Below are positions 35,606 through 47,755 of a stretch of 64,000 nt of DNA, piece by piece. The notes beneath the pieces were generated by a model. The model did no database searches, was not told the DNA's origin, and saw only the letters and a program-made list of their open reading frames with translations. The stretch is taken from NCBI GenBank assembly GCA_026120035.1, contig JALRME010000019.1:822005-886004 (forward strand), given 5' to 3'. A program made the translations under genes and the position numbers. Numbering within the stretch: position 1 is the stretch's first letter; each line of letters opens with the position of its first letter. The stretch is from Coleophoma eucalyptorum (taxonomy: Eukaryota; Ascomycota; Leotiomycetes; Helotiales; Dermateaceae).

Positions 35606-36411
35606 TCATGCAAGACCAGCCATCCTCCTGATAGCTACATTACTCGCAATCCTACCCTCATCGCTAATACCGGTTCCCGTCAACTCCTTTCCGTCTCCCA
35701 TAGCCAGATCAGTCATGACCCTTGCAAGATCTTTGGTCGGACTATGCATACTCGTATAAAGGCACCTAATTGTAGGGAACATTGTTGTCTCGACGATCTT
35801 CATGAGACCAGATCTCTTAGCCACATACTCATGGATCTCAGGATGCTGCGAATAATCCACCGCACCAGGGCGGACTGAGTAAGCTCTGAGGTTCGGATAC
35901 TCCTTTCCTAGTGCTATGAGGGCTGCTTCTGCACGTCCCTTGACGACTGCAAACCGCTGCGTGAGTCTCCCCGGGCTAGTCGTCGCGCCTTCTCCAGAGA
36001 CATAGACAAACTTGAAGGGCTCTGAGGCGGGGTTGAGTGTCGCGCATGCTTTAGCAAACGCGAGTGGGTAGTCATAGGTGATTTTCTCATACTCTCTGTC
36101 ATTGGGTTAGTTCATACGTCTCATGCATGTGAACAGCGCTGTCTAGTAGATACTTACTCTTTACTCACTTGTGTCACACTGATGCCTTGTGCCCAGACTA
36201 CACCCTCTGCACCTTTCAATTGAGCTAGTGTTTCGGGAGGATAGCTCGTAAAGTCCTTGTGGATTAAGACGTGGACCTTGGGATGCCCTTCTGCTTGTGG
36301 GACTGGCCGCCTGCTCAGGACTGATACTTTGCTAACCGCTGGTGTGGTTATCATGTGGTGTAGAACTGCAGAGCCTACCAGCCCGGTTGCGCCAGTGAGG
36401 ATGAGATGCAT
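35606..36411 (-). CDS. TIP30/HTATIP2-like NAD(P)-binding protein
   Basis: Two exons (36411-36158, 36095-35606) give 247 aa; the intron is 62 nt (GTAAGTATC to AATGACAG). The N-terminus is a Rossmann nucleotide site, MHLILTGATGLVGSAVLHHM (GxxGxxG). It is followed by a VSVLSRRPVP strand-loop and a FKFVYVSGEGATTSPG strand-helix. RAEAALIALGKEYPNLRAYSVRPGAVDYS is the usual continuation in atypical short-chain dehydrogenases of the TIP30/HTATIP2 and NAD(P)H-binding (NAD_binding_10) group. A clear YxxxK dyad is not evident, so it may be a binding or regulatory protein rather than an oxidoreductase. It is divergent from a DJ-1-like gene across 0.64 kb. Family level is reasonably sure; substrate is unknown. 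Confidence 0.85.
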
Positions 36412-37051
36412 GGTGCGAGAGTGATGTGTGGGATGTGTGATGTGTGATTTGTGGTGTGCGTGATATAACGTTCAGAGGGACCGGTGAAAGTCAACAAGGA
36501 AGTTAATAAGAAAGCTAATGGGAATGCCAACAGGGAACCATTTTGAACGGCAACTGGAGTTTTATACCCCAGATCAGAACGGCTGGTTTTCAGCAAGGTT
36601 TGGACTGCATTGAGTGGGAGCCATGTCAGCAGGCACGAACGTGACGAAGCTGTCAGCAATGCGGCCGCATCGCACTGCCTTCCGGCTCTTAAGCGGCGGC
36701 AAGAAGCTATCTCCATTTCTATCTCCCGAGCACAGGACGCGGAATAGCTGCATCCACCATCAACACCCGAGCTCGAAGTACAAAGTGGTTATAAGTGGTG
36801 GCTGAGTGAGAGAGAGTTCGAATCGGACACCCCTATATAACATCTCCTCTCCCTCCGCCATGCGAGTTTCACGGGTTTCGAAGCCTTTATGGTGGTGAAG
36901 TTCACTTGGCAGTGAGTCGATTGTGCTTACGCCCTTAGATCTACAGGTAAGGTACAGCTCTACCTTGAGCCACCCGCCTCTCTTATTCACATCCCATTCT
37001 TCTTCTTCATCTGTACATCCTGCAATTCTCTTTTTTTATGATCGCTCTAAA
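36412..37051. promoter_or_regulatory. Shared divergent promoter region
   Basis: About 0.64 kb between the starts of the TIP30-like (-) and DJ-1-like (+) genes. It contains a GTGATGTGTG-type imperfect repeat at about 36421-36466, next to the TIP30-like start, and C/T-rich sequence before the DJ-1-like start. Confidence 0.5.
36421..36466. repeat. Imperfect GTGATGTGTG repeat
   Basis: Three to four imperfect GTGATGTGTG-like copies directly upstream of the TIP30-like start codon. It lies in the leader or promoter and has no known function. Confidence 0.6.
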
Positions 37052-37802
37052 ATGGCATCTGTTGAAACAAGTAAGTATTCCACCAAGCTCTACCGACTTC
37101 AATTAACAACTCCCAGAACCAGTCAATATTGGCTTCGTCTTTTTCCCCGGATTCCAGGCCCTTGATGCCTTTGGGCCACTCGATGCCTTAAACATCCTGT
37201 CCACGAAGACGAAGCTCAATCTCTCCATCTTGGCAGCAAAGCTTGATCCCGTTTCCACCAAACTACCCAGCGAGCAGCAGAATCCATTCGGCTCTAATTG
37301 CGCGCAGAGTGTTGTGCCCACCCACACCTTTGACAATGCACCTGATATCGACGTCCTCTTCATCCCAGGTGGTCATGGACGTCGCGACCCAGGCACCGTA
37401 GATAGAGTGACAAAGCTGCTCATCCGGCTGTATCCTTCTCTACAGTCCGTCATCACCATCTGCACGGGGGCAGCCATAGCTGCTATTGCTGGCATACTGG
37501 ATGGGAAGAAAGCGACAACAAACAAATTGTCTTGGTCGCTCGTGACCCCTCTGGGTCCGAAGACCCACTGGGTTGCAAATGCTAGATGGGTTCATGATGG
37601 CAAGGCTTGGACTGGCGCGGGTGTCAGTGCTGGCATCGATGTGACACTTGCATGGATTGAGGAGGTCTGGGGAGAAGAGATTGCAAATGAGGTTACGACA
37701 ATAATGGAATATAACCGCGCAAGAGACCCTTCACATGATCCTTTTGCTCCGTTGTTGCCAATTACTGATGTCATTAATGGTGTTGTTCAACCTAGCACCT
37801 AG
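37052..37802 (+). CDS. DJ-1/PfpI family protein
   Basis: Two exons (37052-37070, 37117-37802) give 234 aa; the 46-nt intron splits codon 7. It has the DJ-1/PfpI (class I glutamine amidotransferase-like) fold: NIGFVFFPGFQALDAFGPLD at the N-terminus, IDVLFIPGGHG in the middle, and the nucleophile elbow VITICTGAAIAAIAGILDG with Cys about 122. GKAWTGAGVSAGIDVTLAWI is the following helix pair. Fungal members of this subgroup are commonly annotated as isonitrile hydratase-like or transcription-regulator-like PfpI proteins, and some DJ-1 relatives are glyoxalase III. The activity cannot be assigned here. It is divergent from the TIP30-like gene. Confidence 0.88.
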
Positions 37803-38371
37803 TTCTTAAAGCCCGAGAGAACTCCTGCAATTGAATAACTTTTTCTCCAGAGACCTCTCTGACATCTTATCATAATATCTGTTGAAGTTCGTTATGCATA
37901 ACTGGTATATTGCAAAAAACGATCCATTTTAATTAATGAAGTTAAGTCAGATAAGCCCTGTGAAGCCTGGAATGTCATAAATCCCTGCTAAATGAGAAGA
38001 CTATACAAGAAAGGCACTATGGCTAGCTCATTCGTGGGAGTTAATATAGTGCTAGCTATTAAAAATCTATAGGTGAAGCTTGTTACGCGGAAAGGTAGTA
38101 TTGGGAACAGGCTGGTTTCTGGTGGCATTTAAAATATAAAGATCGTCAACAAAAGTGATACTTGAGGCATAATATTATTTTTCGGTGGTAGTTCCCGATA
38201 TTTGCCGATATAAGAATCCTATTTCCAAAGAAATTCCAGGGTATCGTACGCCGAAAGACACATTACCAACCATACATTACATACAAATTCATCTAGGAAA
38301 CAGACCGCTATGTCATCTCACATTATACACAGATTCTGGAACTCCGATCGCCGTCTCTTGATCATGGACAT
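37803..38371. other. Convergent intergenic region
   Basis: A 0.57 kb AT-rich gap between the 3' ends of the DJ-1-like gene (+) and the kinesin gene (-). It should hold both terminators. No other feature is seen. Confidence 0.5.
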
Positions 38372-41300
38372 TCATTCGCCGTCTTCAGCACTTCCAGTAC
38401 CACTTCCACTGGCACTTCCAAAATAAGCCTGGTCGATCTTGAAGATCCAATCAACCTTTTCTCTTTCACTTCTCGCAGCGAAGAGCCATGTATTATCGGT
38501 TCCGTAAATTGCAAAGACAGTGCCATCTCTCTGGCGGTCTCTGTCCTTGCGCAATAGCTTCGCAATTTGCGGCTGGTGGTCAACTCTGCTATTCCTCAAA
38601 CTCACTATGGAGATTTCTTCACCACCGGGCACTGAGTGAACATGCATGAATGGCCGTCGGAGTTCGACAAAGCGGCGTACCCACCGACTGCCATCTGCGG
38701 ATGGCATGAGAAGATAACCGCCCTTAAGAATAGTCGGATTCTTGGGGATAATAAGGATAGATGCAGTTAAATGAGGTGCTAGGGGTGGCGGAGGTGTGAT
38801 GAGATCGGGTGCTCCAGCACTAGGAGGTTCAACATTGGTTTTCGATAGGATTTTCTGAACAGGATCATGGTATGATTTCCACAGACCAACATATTTGGCG
38901 AGAAGGGCTTGTTCTTCGTCCGTAAGAGGACGATCGGCTTCTTCCGAGTCGGTACTTGATTCTGGGAACACAATACCACCCAGGATAGGTTTTGCAGCAT
39001 CGAGCTCTGAGAGTCGATATTTTCGCCTTTGTGCGGTTATATAATCCTTGATGAGTGTAACCCCTCGAGGCGCCCAATTAGTTAGTCCCTCCTCACCCTT
39101 AACATAATCATTTTGAGTATTCATCCGCCAGAGATCACCTGCCCTTTTGACCGGTGTGGGTCGAACAGATAACTGGAATATGGCACTCACAGAATGCACA
39201 ACTCGAACATTCTGAAACAAAGAAGCAAACATTGAAGTTTGGCGTACATGTGATCTAGAAAGTATCTGACTGGAGATATCTGTGGAGAAGGTCATTTTTT
39301 CTGCCAATTTATCTGAAGTTACATCCCACGAAATCGACATGCGCACTTTGTATTTGTCTGCAGTAGTACGATCAAGCAGGAGAGAGCTGTGGGCACTCGA
39401 GTCCCATTGGCCAGTCATCGTAACATTAGTGGTTCCATCTGGGTTAGCCTTAACGATAGGCTTCGATATGAGTTTGAGCGGCATGTCTGGCGTTGGTGAT
39501 TCTCTACCGGGTGTCAACCCACTGTGGTCTACGAGTTTAATTCGACCAATACGTAGTCCGGACACCTCCTGCCAAGGAAGCATTTCCCCAGAGCTGTGAG
39601 TCAGATTTACTACAATTCTTCGCTGAAGACCTTGATGCAATTGATATGATCCACTGTCTAGATCATTACTCTGCAAAACCTCGACAGGAAGATACTCGCC
39701 TGTCTCGGCCAATTCGAGAATTTGCATTCTTGCGAAGACATCATGTTTCTCCTCGGTGAAGAATTGAGACTCTGAAATACGCGCATTCTTCCTTCTTTTC
39801 TTTGGATTTGGCGGAGCATCTCGCATATCGTCCCAACTAAGCAGCTTATCAAGATGCATTGAGGAGACCTTCGCAAATACAGCAACTCGGAGGGAAACGT
39901 TTGGTGGGCTGAACAATGGTACACTCATGCTGTGAACACTTTCGAAACGGACTGCGCCTTCATCGAAGTCATTGATCATTTGAGTCGTCGTCACTCCGCC
40001 GTCCTCAGAGATTCCAGGTATGAACAGTTGAGCATGCACATCTGTTCCCTCGCGTTCAGCAAATCCCACCAAATCATGCATAACGACATTAAATTTGAGA
40101 GTGCTTGAAGGGGCTCTAGCTGAGGATGGTTCCAGGGCCAGTTTGACGATCCCTATGACATGGGAAGTATATGGTGAAAGAATATCTAGACTAAAATCTT
40201 GAACACGACTCTCGAAGACGGCAGCCAAAGGAACATCGGCATCACCGATATGAGTGTACTGTGGCATATAAGCCTCCATAAAAGGGTTGTCAAGGCGGAA
40301 ATGTTGTAGATATTCAGGTCGATCCAGATATTGGTGCATTTGTCTCATAACTCTGACACGTTCTCGAAGCTTTTCCACACTCCATAGATGAACAACACTA
40401 CTCCTGTAGTCAATCACTCGGACAGCAACACAAGGTCTGACTGCATCCTCCAAGTGAGTGTCATCGCCAGCTTCGATGCCGTTTAAGACCATATCGTAAG
40501 AGGAGCAAAGGCCCTGACCAACGTCAAGAATTGTAAACTGGAATACCACGCCTTCGTCCATCTCCTGGCTCATTATTTGTGCTTCCTTGAGAGTTGCCGC
40601 TGACTGTAAAACAGTTTCGGCCATTCGAACGTATCTTCGACCTCTCCAATGAGCAGCATATTTTTTAGCCAATTCTGCATCTCTCTCCGACAGTGGTGCG
40701 GCCAATTCCTCCATTGACTTTGCTGGCGTCAGCTGCTGGAGTCGCTCTTCAAATTCCTTTCTCTGGGTCTCAAGTTGCATCAGCATTTCTTCTTTGACTT
40801 GCTGCAAATCTTGCTCCATCCTAGCCTTTTCCTTTCTGATCTCCTCTACCTCCACATTCGCAGCTTCTGCAGATTTCAATTGGTCTTGATACTCTTCTTT
40901 TTGTTTGTCAAGCTGTACTTGCATCTCTTCTCTGACCTCTCGCATCTTGTCCTCTATCTCACCCTGCTTCGGTGTTGATGGCATCGTTAAAGCAGTATCC
41001 AGAGAGAAGTTATCCAAAGTTCCGTTTGACATATATTTGTCCCTGATAGGATAAGAGGTATTTGAATCCAGGTCTTCATCAACATCTCTACCAGCGCGCT
41101 CGGCTCTTGCCTTCTGCACATCTTCAAACAAAAGATTCAGCTCCTCGTCAGTAAGTCCTGCAATCTTCTGATCGGGCCCTAGAATAGCACCAGCTGCTTC
41201 ACGCCGTGCAAAAGACCAGTCAGAATCCCGACCATTTCTCTGAAATGATGCTGGAGAATCTGGTCGACTGCTGTCCCAGTCGGCCTCCGAAGCTGCCTTG

Positions 41301-43228
41301 CTGAATGTTCTTTCGTGTCCAGGTCTCGGGCTTGGCGCTGGCGACGCGAACTCTTGCATTTGTGCAGCAGTGACAGAATGCCTCAACAGGCTTTGTTCTG
41401 CCCTTTCGGCCTTGGCTTCCATTGGATGATTGAACCGAAATATATGGAAATCACCAAGAATGATTCGGTAACCACTTTTTAAACGTTTTGGTTCTGTAAT
41501 CCTCCTGCCGTTTACCATTACTGCTGCCCCCTCCATTGGTACGACCGTGACAATGTTGTCCACATTTTCGAAAGTGCAATGCTCATGAAGAATACGGGTA
41601 CCGTTTATGCGAATTTCTGCTTTCTCGGCATCCGCTGTGTCAACATTTCCGACCGTTGTCGTACCTGGTTTGAGGTTGTAAACCAAACATTCTGCAAGAA
41701 GTGGATCATCTGATAGATTGACCAAATGAGGCATCTTCTTTGGTGTGTGTAATCCAACGAAGCCTTTCTCAATACTGATACCTAGCTCTTCCAAAGCAGC
41801 TTCTCTTTCCTTGTGAATCTCCTCGGTCTTCTGCAATTTCTCCTCCCAAGTCTGATTCAGGTCGGAGTACAACTTCTCACTTTGATTTAGTTGTTCAGCA
41901 ATTTCTGCTTTCGAAACTTTCTTGACAGTTCCATCTGACTGCACTATACTGACGATTTGCTTCTCAAGTGGTGTACCCTCTGCATAAGTCTCCTCAGCAG
42001 AGACTGCACCACCGCCACTTAATTTGCTCCGTAATGCATCTAGTTCCTCCTTGAGTTCTCGAATCATTCTAGCATTGGCATCTTCGTTGACAACAGCGTG
42101 GTTCTTGATTCTCTTTGCACTATCGGCATATCGTAGGGTGCTGAGTGTCTCGTCGAAATTGATATCTGCAGGACTAATAGCTGCAATCATAGCTGTCATA
42201 CTGTTGCCACCGAGAGAATCTTTCAGAAGCCACGTCAAAACACTGTCTCGATATGGTACCTGGTTCCCCTTCCCCTTTACTTTCTTCTTGCCATCGGAGA
42301 GATCGGCCAATGCAGCGATGACTCTTCCTAATGTCGACAGAGATCGATTAATCTCAGCACCCTCCTTCAGACGAGCACCCGTTGCACCTGTGGAATTGGC
42401 TCTTTCGGAGCCTGCAAGATCGACCAAACTGATCTTTGCAGCCTTCTCCATGGACATCTTCGTCTCCTCGTCGTATTTCTTCTGCGTAAGGGTGAGAGTG
42501 AAGACTGCGTGACTTCGACTACTCGTTTCGTTCATGTTTGTTGCTGCGACTGTTCGGGCCTTGTTTCCCTCGTCCATTAGATGTTCAATCTCATTGAAGC
42601 TGCTGACGACCAGCTTGGCAAGGTCCTCGACATATGGTCCCGTGGAGGGATGTTCTCGAACCTTGAGGTTGCCTTTCGTCGATGGGTTCAGTAGATCTCG
42701 CACGCGCTCATTATAAATTTCCAAGTATGACACCTCCACAGTGCACTTAAGATTTTTATCCTGTTGCATCTCCCCAATCCTGACGAACATTTCCTGGCAA
42801 ATCTTGGGAATGACACCATGCTCGGCGCCATATCCCATCATAGAATATGACTTTCCTGATCCAGTCTGTCCGTATGCAAAAATACAGTTATTATATCCAC
42901 CAAAAGCATTTTCTAACAGCGGCTTCCCCAAATCTTCGTGTAGGTTGTCCTGGCCAGCATAATTCGGATCGGACTTATCGAAGGACCAGTATGACCTGTC
43001 GAAGGCAAAGACTTTCTGACCAGCTTCCTTGACTTTTACATCGGGAGGCGGGATGAGGACAGTTTGGGAACCTTTCATCTGCACGATACATTTCGCACCG
43101 CGGTCGATTTCTAGCCATTCCAGTCAGTATTTGCCGCAGCATTGAAATTCGAGGAAGTGTCTACCTCTGCTGTTGAAAGGACGACATCGCACCACCACCT
43201 TGATGTTTCCTCCTCCTCCGGGCGGCAT
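38372..43228 (-). CDS. Kinesin-3 motor (Unc104/KIF1, UncA type)
   Basis: Two exons (43228-43165, 43110-38372) give 1600 aa; the single 54-nt intron splits codon 22. The N-terminal motor domain starts IKVVVRCRPFNSRE. It has P-loop GQTGSGKS at 102-109, switch I NMNETSSRSHAVF and switch II LVDLAGSERA. A KKK-containing loop (DGKKKVKGKG) follows the switch II region. After neck coiled coil comes an FHA domain (about 490-590: LVYNLKPGTTTVG, RILHEHCTFEN, VNGRRI), then coiled coils, the KIF1-type middle domains (QFTILDVGQGLCSSYDMVLNG) and a C-terminal PH domain (KGGYLLMPSADGSRWVRRFVELRRPFMHVHS). This full kinesin-3 layout matches UncA of Aspergillus, which carries vesicles and endosomes along microtubules in hyphae. 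The PH domain binds cargo phosphoinositides. Confidence 0.96.
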
Positions 43229-46200
43229 ATTTGCTGTTACTTAGCAGCTTCAGATTATGATCCTGCTAACGATACAGTACCTCTGCAATAATCAATAGTG
43301 AACTCAGTACCGCTCCAGGTTGTTGAGCTTCGAACCAAGCATCGAAAAAAGCAATGTTGTTTCGATCAAGCCATCGGCAGCACTCCCTAACAAAACAAGG
43401 GTAGGTTTGGATCGTTTAGAGCCCCGGAAGGATAAGGCTTCGTTGTCTCGGTGCTCAGGTATGTAAGGAGGGCGGTTTAAGTTCAGGACAGATCGGAAGC
43501 TATAAACAGTAGTAGTATTGCATTAGCTGGTGGTGAAAATATCGAAGGCGTAATATGAATGCTTGTTGACTTTGTCTGTTGACAATCGCGTATGCAAAGG
43601 GGGTCATCGCGTTCTCGGATGAATTGTCAAAATTAGAGGATCCTCTCATAGACGGGAGGAGACCCCTGCGAGCTCATGTCATTCCTGTCATGCGCTCGAA
43701 AGTGGTCATAAATCATGAATACGTCGGCGGAAAAGGCTGGTCCGTGCTGCTGACTAAGAATGAGGCTTCATTGAAACTTTTACATCCGCCTCGTTTCTTT
43801 CCAGTGTGCTGAGCTCACCAGATAATTTTCCCATAGATAAATCTAAGTCGCGCCTTGTCCAGTGCACATCTTCTGCAACTACCGGTAGCTCTTATGGGCT
43901 GGAGCAAGTGCTTTGACCGAATTCAGACCATTGTCAGTTTGAGGCTAGACCACGGGAAGTTTTCCTCTCAAAAAAGCAATCAGGCTAGATATTCTGAAGC
44001 AATTACTATGGCAATCTTCATACAACGCGGATGCCAAGCTCAAGATCATGGCATCAAACGGTCTTGGAAGTGATGCCAACCTGTTCTGTGTATTTAATTG
44101 TCCATCTGCCTTGGTATTACAGGGTCCAGTAACCTGCAATACTCAGGTCATGTCAACAACTTACAAAGCTTCTTTTCCATCTATGTTGTCGTTCTCAAGC
44201 TATTCAACGCTGTCACCCAGTGAGTTTGATCTCAGATATTCTACTGTTAAACCAGCTCATGCTAGAGGTTAGTAAAATACAGCTGTAATTGTGGAACAGA
44301 TCTTTATACTAGAAACAGCGACGCATTTGAGGCAGCTTTACCTGCCAGTCTCTCGAGTACTAGGTACGTGAGGCGTCAAGGTGACTATATTGAAGCGATC
44401 GTTTAAGACTCAGATGTTGTTGGCTGCGTGTATTTATCCGTGCCATCTAGTTTGGACTATTACTTGCTATTCGCATCTATATTTTTAGGATGCAGGGCAA
44501 GCATCTTAAAGCACCCCTTTGTCTCAAAGTCTGCTATTGAGTAAGCATGAGAGTGAGCCAAACGATCAAAGGACTTGAAATTACCCCTGAACTCTAAAAG
44601 CTTAGCATCAAGATGCAAACTCACGACCCCTTTGAAAGCAAATATCGGCTCGCATCTTGTGATGTAATAAGCTTAGTGTTTAGCATATCTTGGTTCTGCC
44701 TATTTAGGGTACATATTTGTCCAAGCTAATCCTACAATCGAGCAGATTGCGCGCAGCTCCCCTAGTAGAAAAAAGGTACACGCTAAGAAGTGCCTAGCCA
44801 CAGTGCTATTATACCAATCTATATATTTCTTGCTTCATGGTTGATATTCACATACCAAGACAGCTAGCAGCTTCGTGTTGACCTAGCAATTACTTTTTCG
44901 GCTAACATATTCTAACAAATCTTACCCTTATCGATCTGAGAGCCAGAGGCAGAGAAGGTGGTAAAGATCAGCAGTCCATGAAAGATCAAGTATACAAGAT
45001 ACTACGATATGATGGAACGGTTGGGGACTGTACATCATCTGAGACTAAACTCTGAGCTAGGATTCACCACAACAAGAGCGCAGAAGCCTCCTATGTGGAT
45101 TAGCGAGGAGAGAGGTTATTCGCAGCAACCTTGATGGCCACGAGCGTTGACGATCCCCCACAAGATCACTTGGCTGCCGGAAGGTAACCTACTACTGTAC
45201 ACCTTAATTCAACGACATAGTTATTGGTGTATCTGGGGGTTGCTTATAATGCTGAAAGTGAGGCGATACGTATAATCTCAATCTGTATTCCGGCCCAGCC
45301 GGAGGTTGCAGGATTTCCATTGAACGACCTAGTTGCTTCCACGGTCAATACACTTAGAAAGAGATAGTTTACGTGTTAATTGCCTGGACTCTTCCAGTCC
45401 GCTGTTATCTGTGCCCCTACATGTAGAATCAATATGCCTGCAGACTTAAATATAAAACACAAAGTGAATCCATAAATAATGGCCTAATACTACTTCAATG
45501 ACACTACCACATTTTGTACCATACTGTCTGTCTCGAGTACAGGAACGATCAACCTTCGATTGCCAGCCAATTATCGAGTGGCTTTAGAATCATTTGGTGG
45601 ATGGCGAATGCTGTTTGGTACAATTACAATTTTCTGGGGATGTTGTCAACGGTGCCAATATTCGGGAACTCTATCAAGCAAGTACATTAAGCTGCAAGGA
45701 GAAAAAACTTCATGTTACACACGACTTTAGTTCTATTGTAATCAATAACACCTGCTTGATAAAGCATCTTAAGGATGCTAAAACTCCTCTCTTTGCCACT
45801 GCGGCATCTTCCAATTCCCCACTTCTTCTCAAGGCATTGCTGGTCACTCGACAAGAAAAAGAACAGGAATTCGTGTTCTCAATCAATCCACCTTCCTTCT
45901 TGACCCCGGTTTTCCTTGCCAGACCGCCTTCTTTCGTTCGAGGTTGACAGCCGGCCGCTAGTTCTGAATCTCGCTTCGCACCGGGCACAAAGTGAAAACA
46001 CTTTCTACTCTACCACCAGCTTTTTAACCTTCTTCCTCGATATCAAAACACCATTCCCTAAGAAGATCGCGATACTCTCCTCTTCCTCTCAAATCATCTT
46101 AACTGTACTCTCCTAAGTACAGTCCTCCTCAATACAAAGTCTACGAACTCGGTAAGCCAGAAGGAACTCCTTGCGACGACAACCACAGGCCCCTCCTTGC

Positions 46201-46300
46201 CCCACCTTCTCTATCACAAATAAAGAAAAAGGGTCTTCAAGTCAACAAAAGGCTGACTTTCTATTCTTACAACAGAACGACCTTTTCCCAAACCGACACT
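43229..46300. other. 3 kb block with no supportable gene
   Basis: Between the kinesin start (-) and the CCHC protein start (+). The left end is the kinesin promoter and the right 0.4 kb is a C/T-rich leader of the CCHC gene. The middle (about 44.3-45.5 kb) is AT-rich with many stops in all frames and could be decayed repeat DNA; no family is recognisable. Confidence 0.45.
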
Positions 46301-47755
46301 ATGGAATACGGTGGATCTGCTCCCCAAGGCCGCGGCTGCTACAACTGTGAGTAGGACAATTTCTCGCCCTCGGTTTCAGAGATCTCGATTTCTACGTTCG
46401 CACATGCATGCCCTCCCCTACCTTATACGAAGCCGACTTTTGCAGCCAATCTGCGAGCATCGGGCATACTTGGTGCCTCAGCCGGGGTCTGAGTTGGCAT
46501 GCATGGCTTGCCTGTTAACTGGCAATATGCATACCTAGGCCCAGACAGAAAGTTCTGAAGAGGAGATTGGCATGCAAGAACTTCAATCAAATCTGGAAAA
46601 ATATCCGCGCTTTACGATGCCTGTTTCATAATACTCTTGGAAAACGCTTTTACACATGCTAATACTTGTATTTTAGGTGGCGATGCTTCTCACCAGGTAT
46701 GGACCCGGAGGCAGAGAAATCTGTCACATCTAGCAAATATCAAAACTAATTGTGCAGGCTCGCGACTGCCCAACCCGTGGCCCAGCCAAGTGGTACGTAA
46801 CACGTGATATCATTTTCACTTCCCTTCATATGAACCAAGCTGACTTGACGCAGCTACAACTGTGGTGGTGAGTGATGAGTGACGACAACGGGCTTGCTAT
46901 GCAAACTCTGGTGTGAGAGAGACTGATTTGTATGTGTTGTAATAGGCGAGGGACATATGAGTGAGTGCATTCCCAACAGGTTTCCACATCTTCACAGATT
47001 TGTTAACAATACTAGGCCGTGAGTGCCCAGAGGGACCAAAGGACAAGACCTGTTACTCCTGCGGACAGACCGGACACTTGTCTCGCGAGTGCCCAACCCC
47101 ATCTGAGGGTGGTGCCCGTGGTGGATTCGGTGGAAGCAGCCAAGAGTGCTACAAGGTTAGTATTTGCGAGTCACTTTCTCGTGCTATCACTGATTCTTTC
47201 CCTGCAGTGCGGAAAGGTCGGTCACATTGCCCGAAACTGCCCTGAGGCCGCTGGTGGTAACTACGGAGGTGGATACGGAGGAAACTCTGGCTACGGTGGT
47301 AACTCCGGCTATGGAGGTGCAGGAGGACGTGGAGGACAAACTTGCTTCTCATGTGGAGGTGTCGGCCATTTCTCTCGTAAGTGTTACCTCGAAATTCTCG
47401 ACCTGGATTTTCAGAATCCAGAAGAAGTTGCTGTTTCCAATCGATTTTGGCTGACAAAAGTTAGGTGACTGCACCCAGGGACAGAAGTGCTATAACTGTG
47501 GCAAGTCTGGTCACGTCTCCCGTGACTGTAAGTAATTTCTGTTTTGTTCGGGTGAGGGGGAAGGGCTTGGAGTCTTGAAATGTAGACTTCAATATCAATG
47601 AAGTATTGGTACTGTGGTCTTATATATTTGTACTGACCATTCTTTTAATAGGCTCTGCTCCTAACGCAGGTAACGGAAAGACCTGCTACTCATGCGGTAA
47701 CCCAGGCCACATCAGCCGTGACTGCCCTGAGAAGCCAGCTGGCGATGCTGCTTAA
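46301..47755 (+). CDS. GIS2: CCHC zinc-knuckle RNA-binding protein (GIS2/CNBP/Byr3 type)
   Basis: Nine exons (46301-46346, 46677-46696, 46758-46792, 46854-46867, 46946-46960, 47016-47155, 47208-47376, 47465-47527, 47652-47755) give 201 aa. Three exons are only 20, 14 and 15 nt long, yet all joins restore zinc knuckles. Seven CX2CX4HX4C knuckles result: [84 protein letters not shown] and [15 protein letters not shown] Gly/Tyr-rich RGG-like spacer ([14 protein letters not shown]) lies between knuckles 4 and 5. Seven knuckles with an RGG spacer is the Gis2/CNBP/Byr3 layout. These cytoplasmic proteins bind mRNA and G-rich elements, associate with ribosomes and stress granules, and promote cap-independent translation (family knowledge). 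The first intron is long (330 nt), which often goes with high expression. Confidence 0.95.

Noticed and set aside
36811..36845. AGTTCGAATCGGAC, resembling a tRNA T-arm
   Set aside because: The rest of a cloverleaf cannot be drawn around it.
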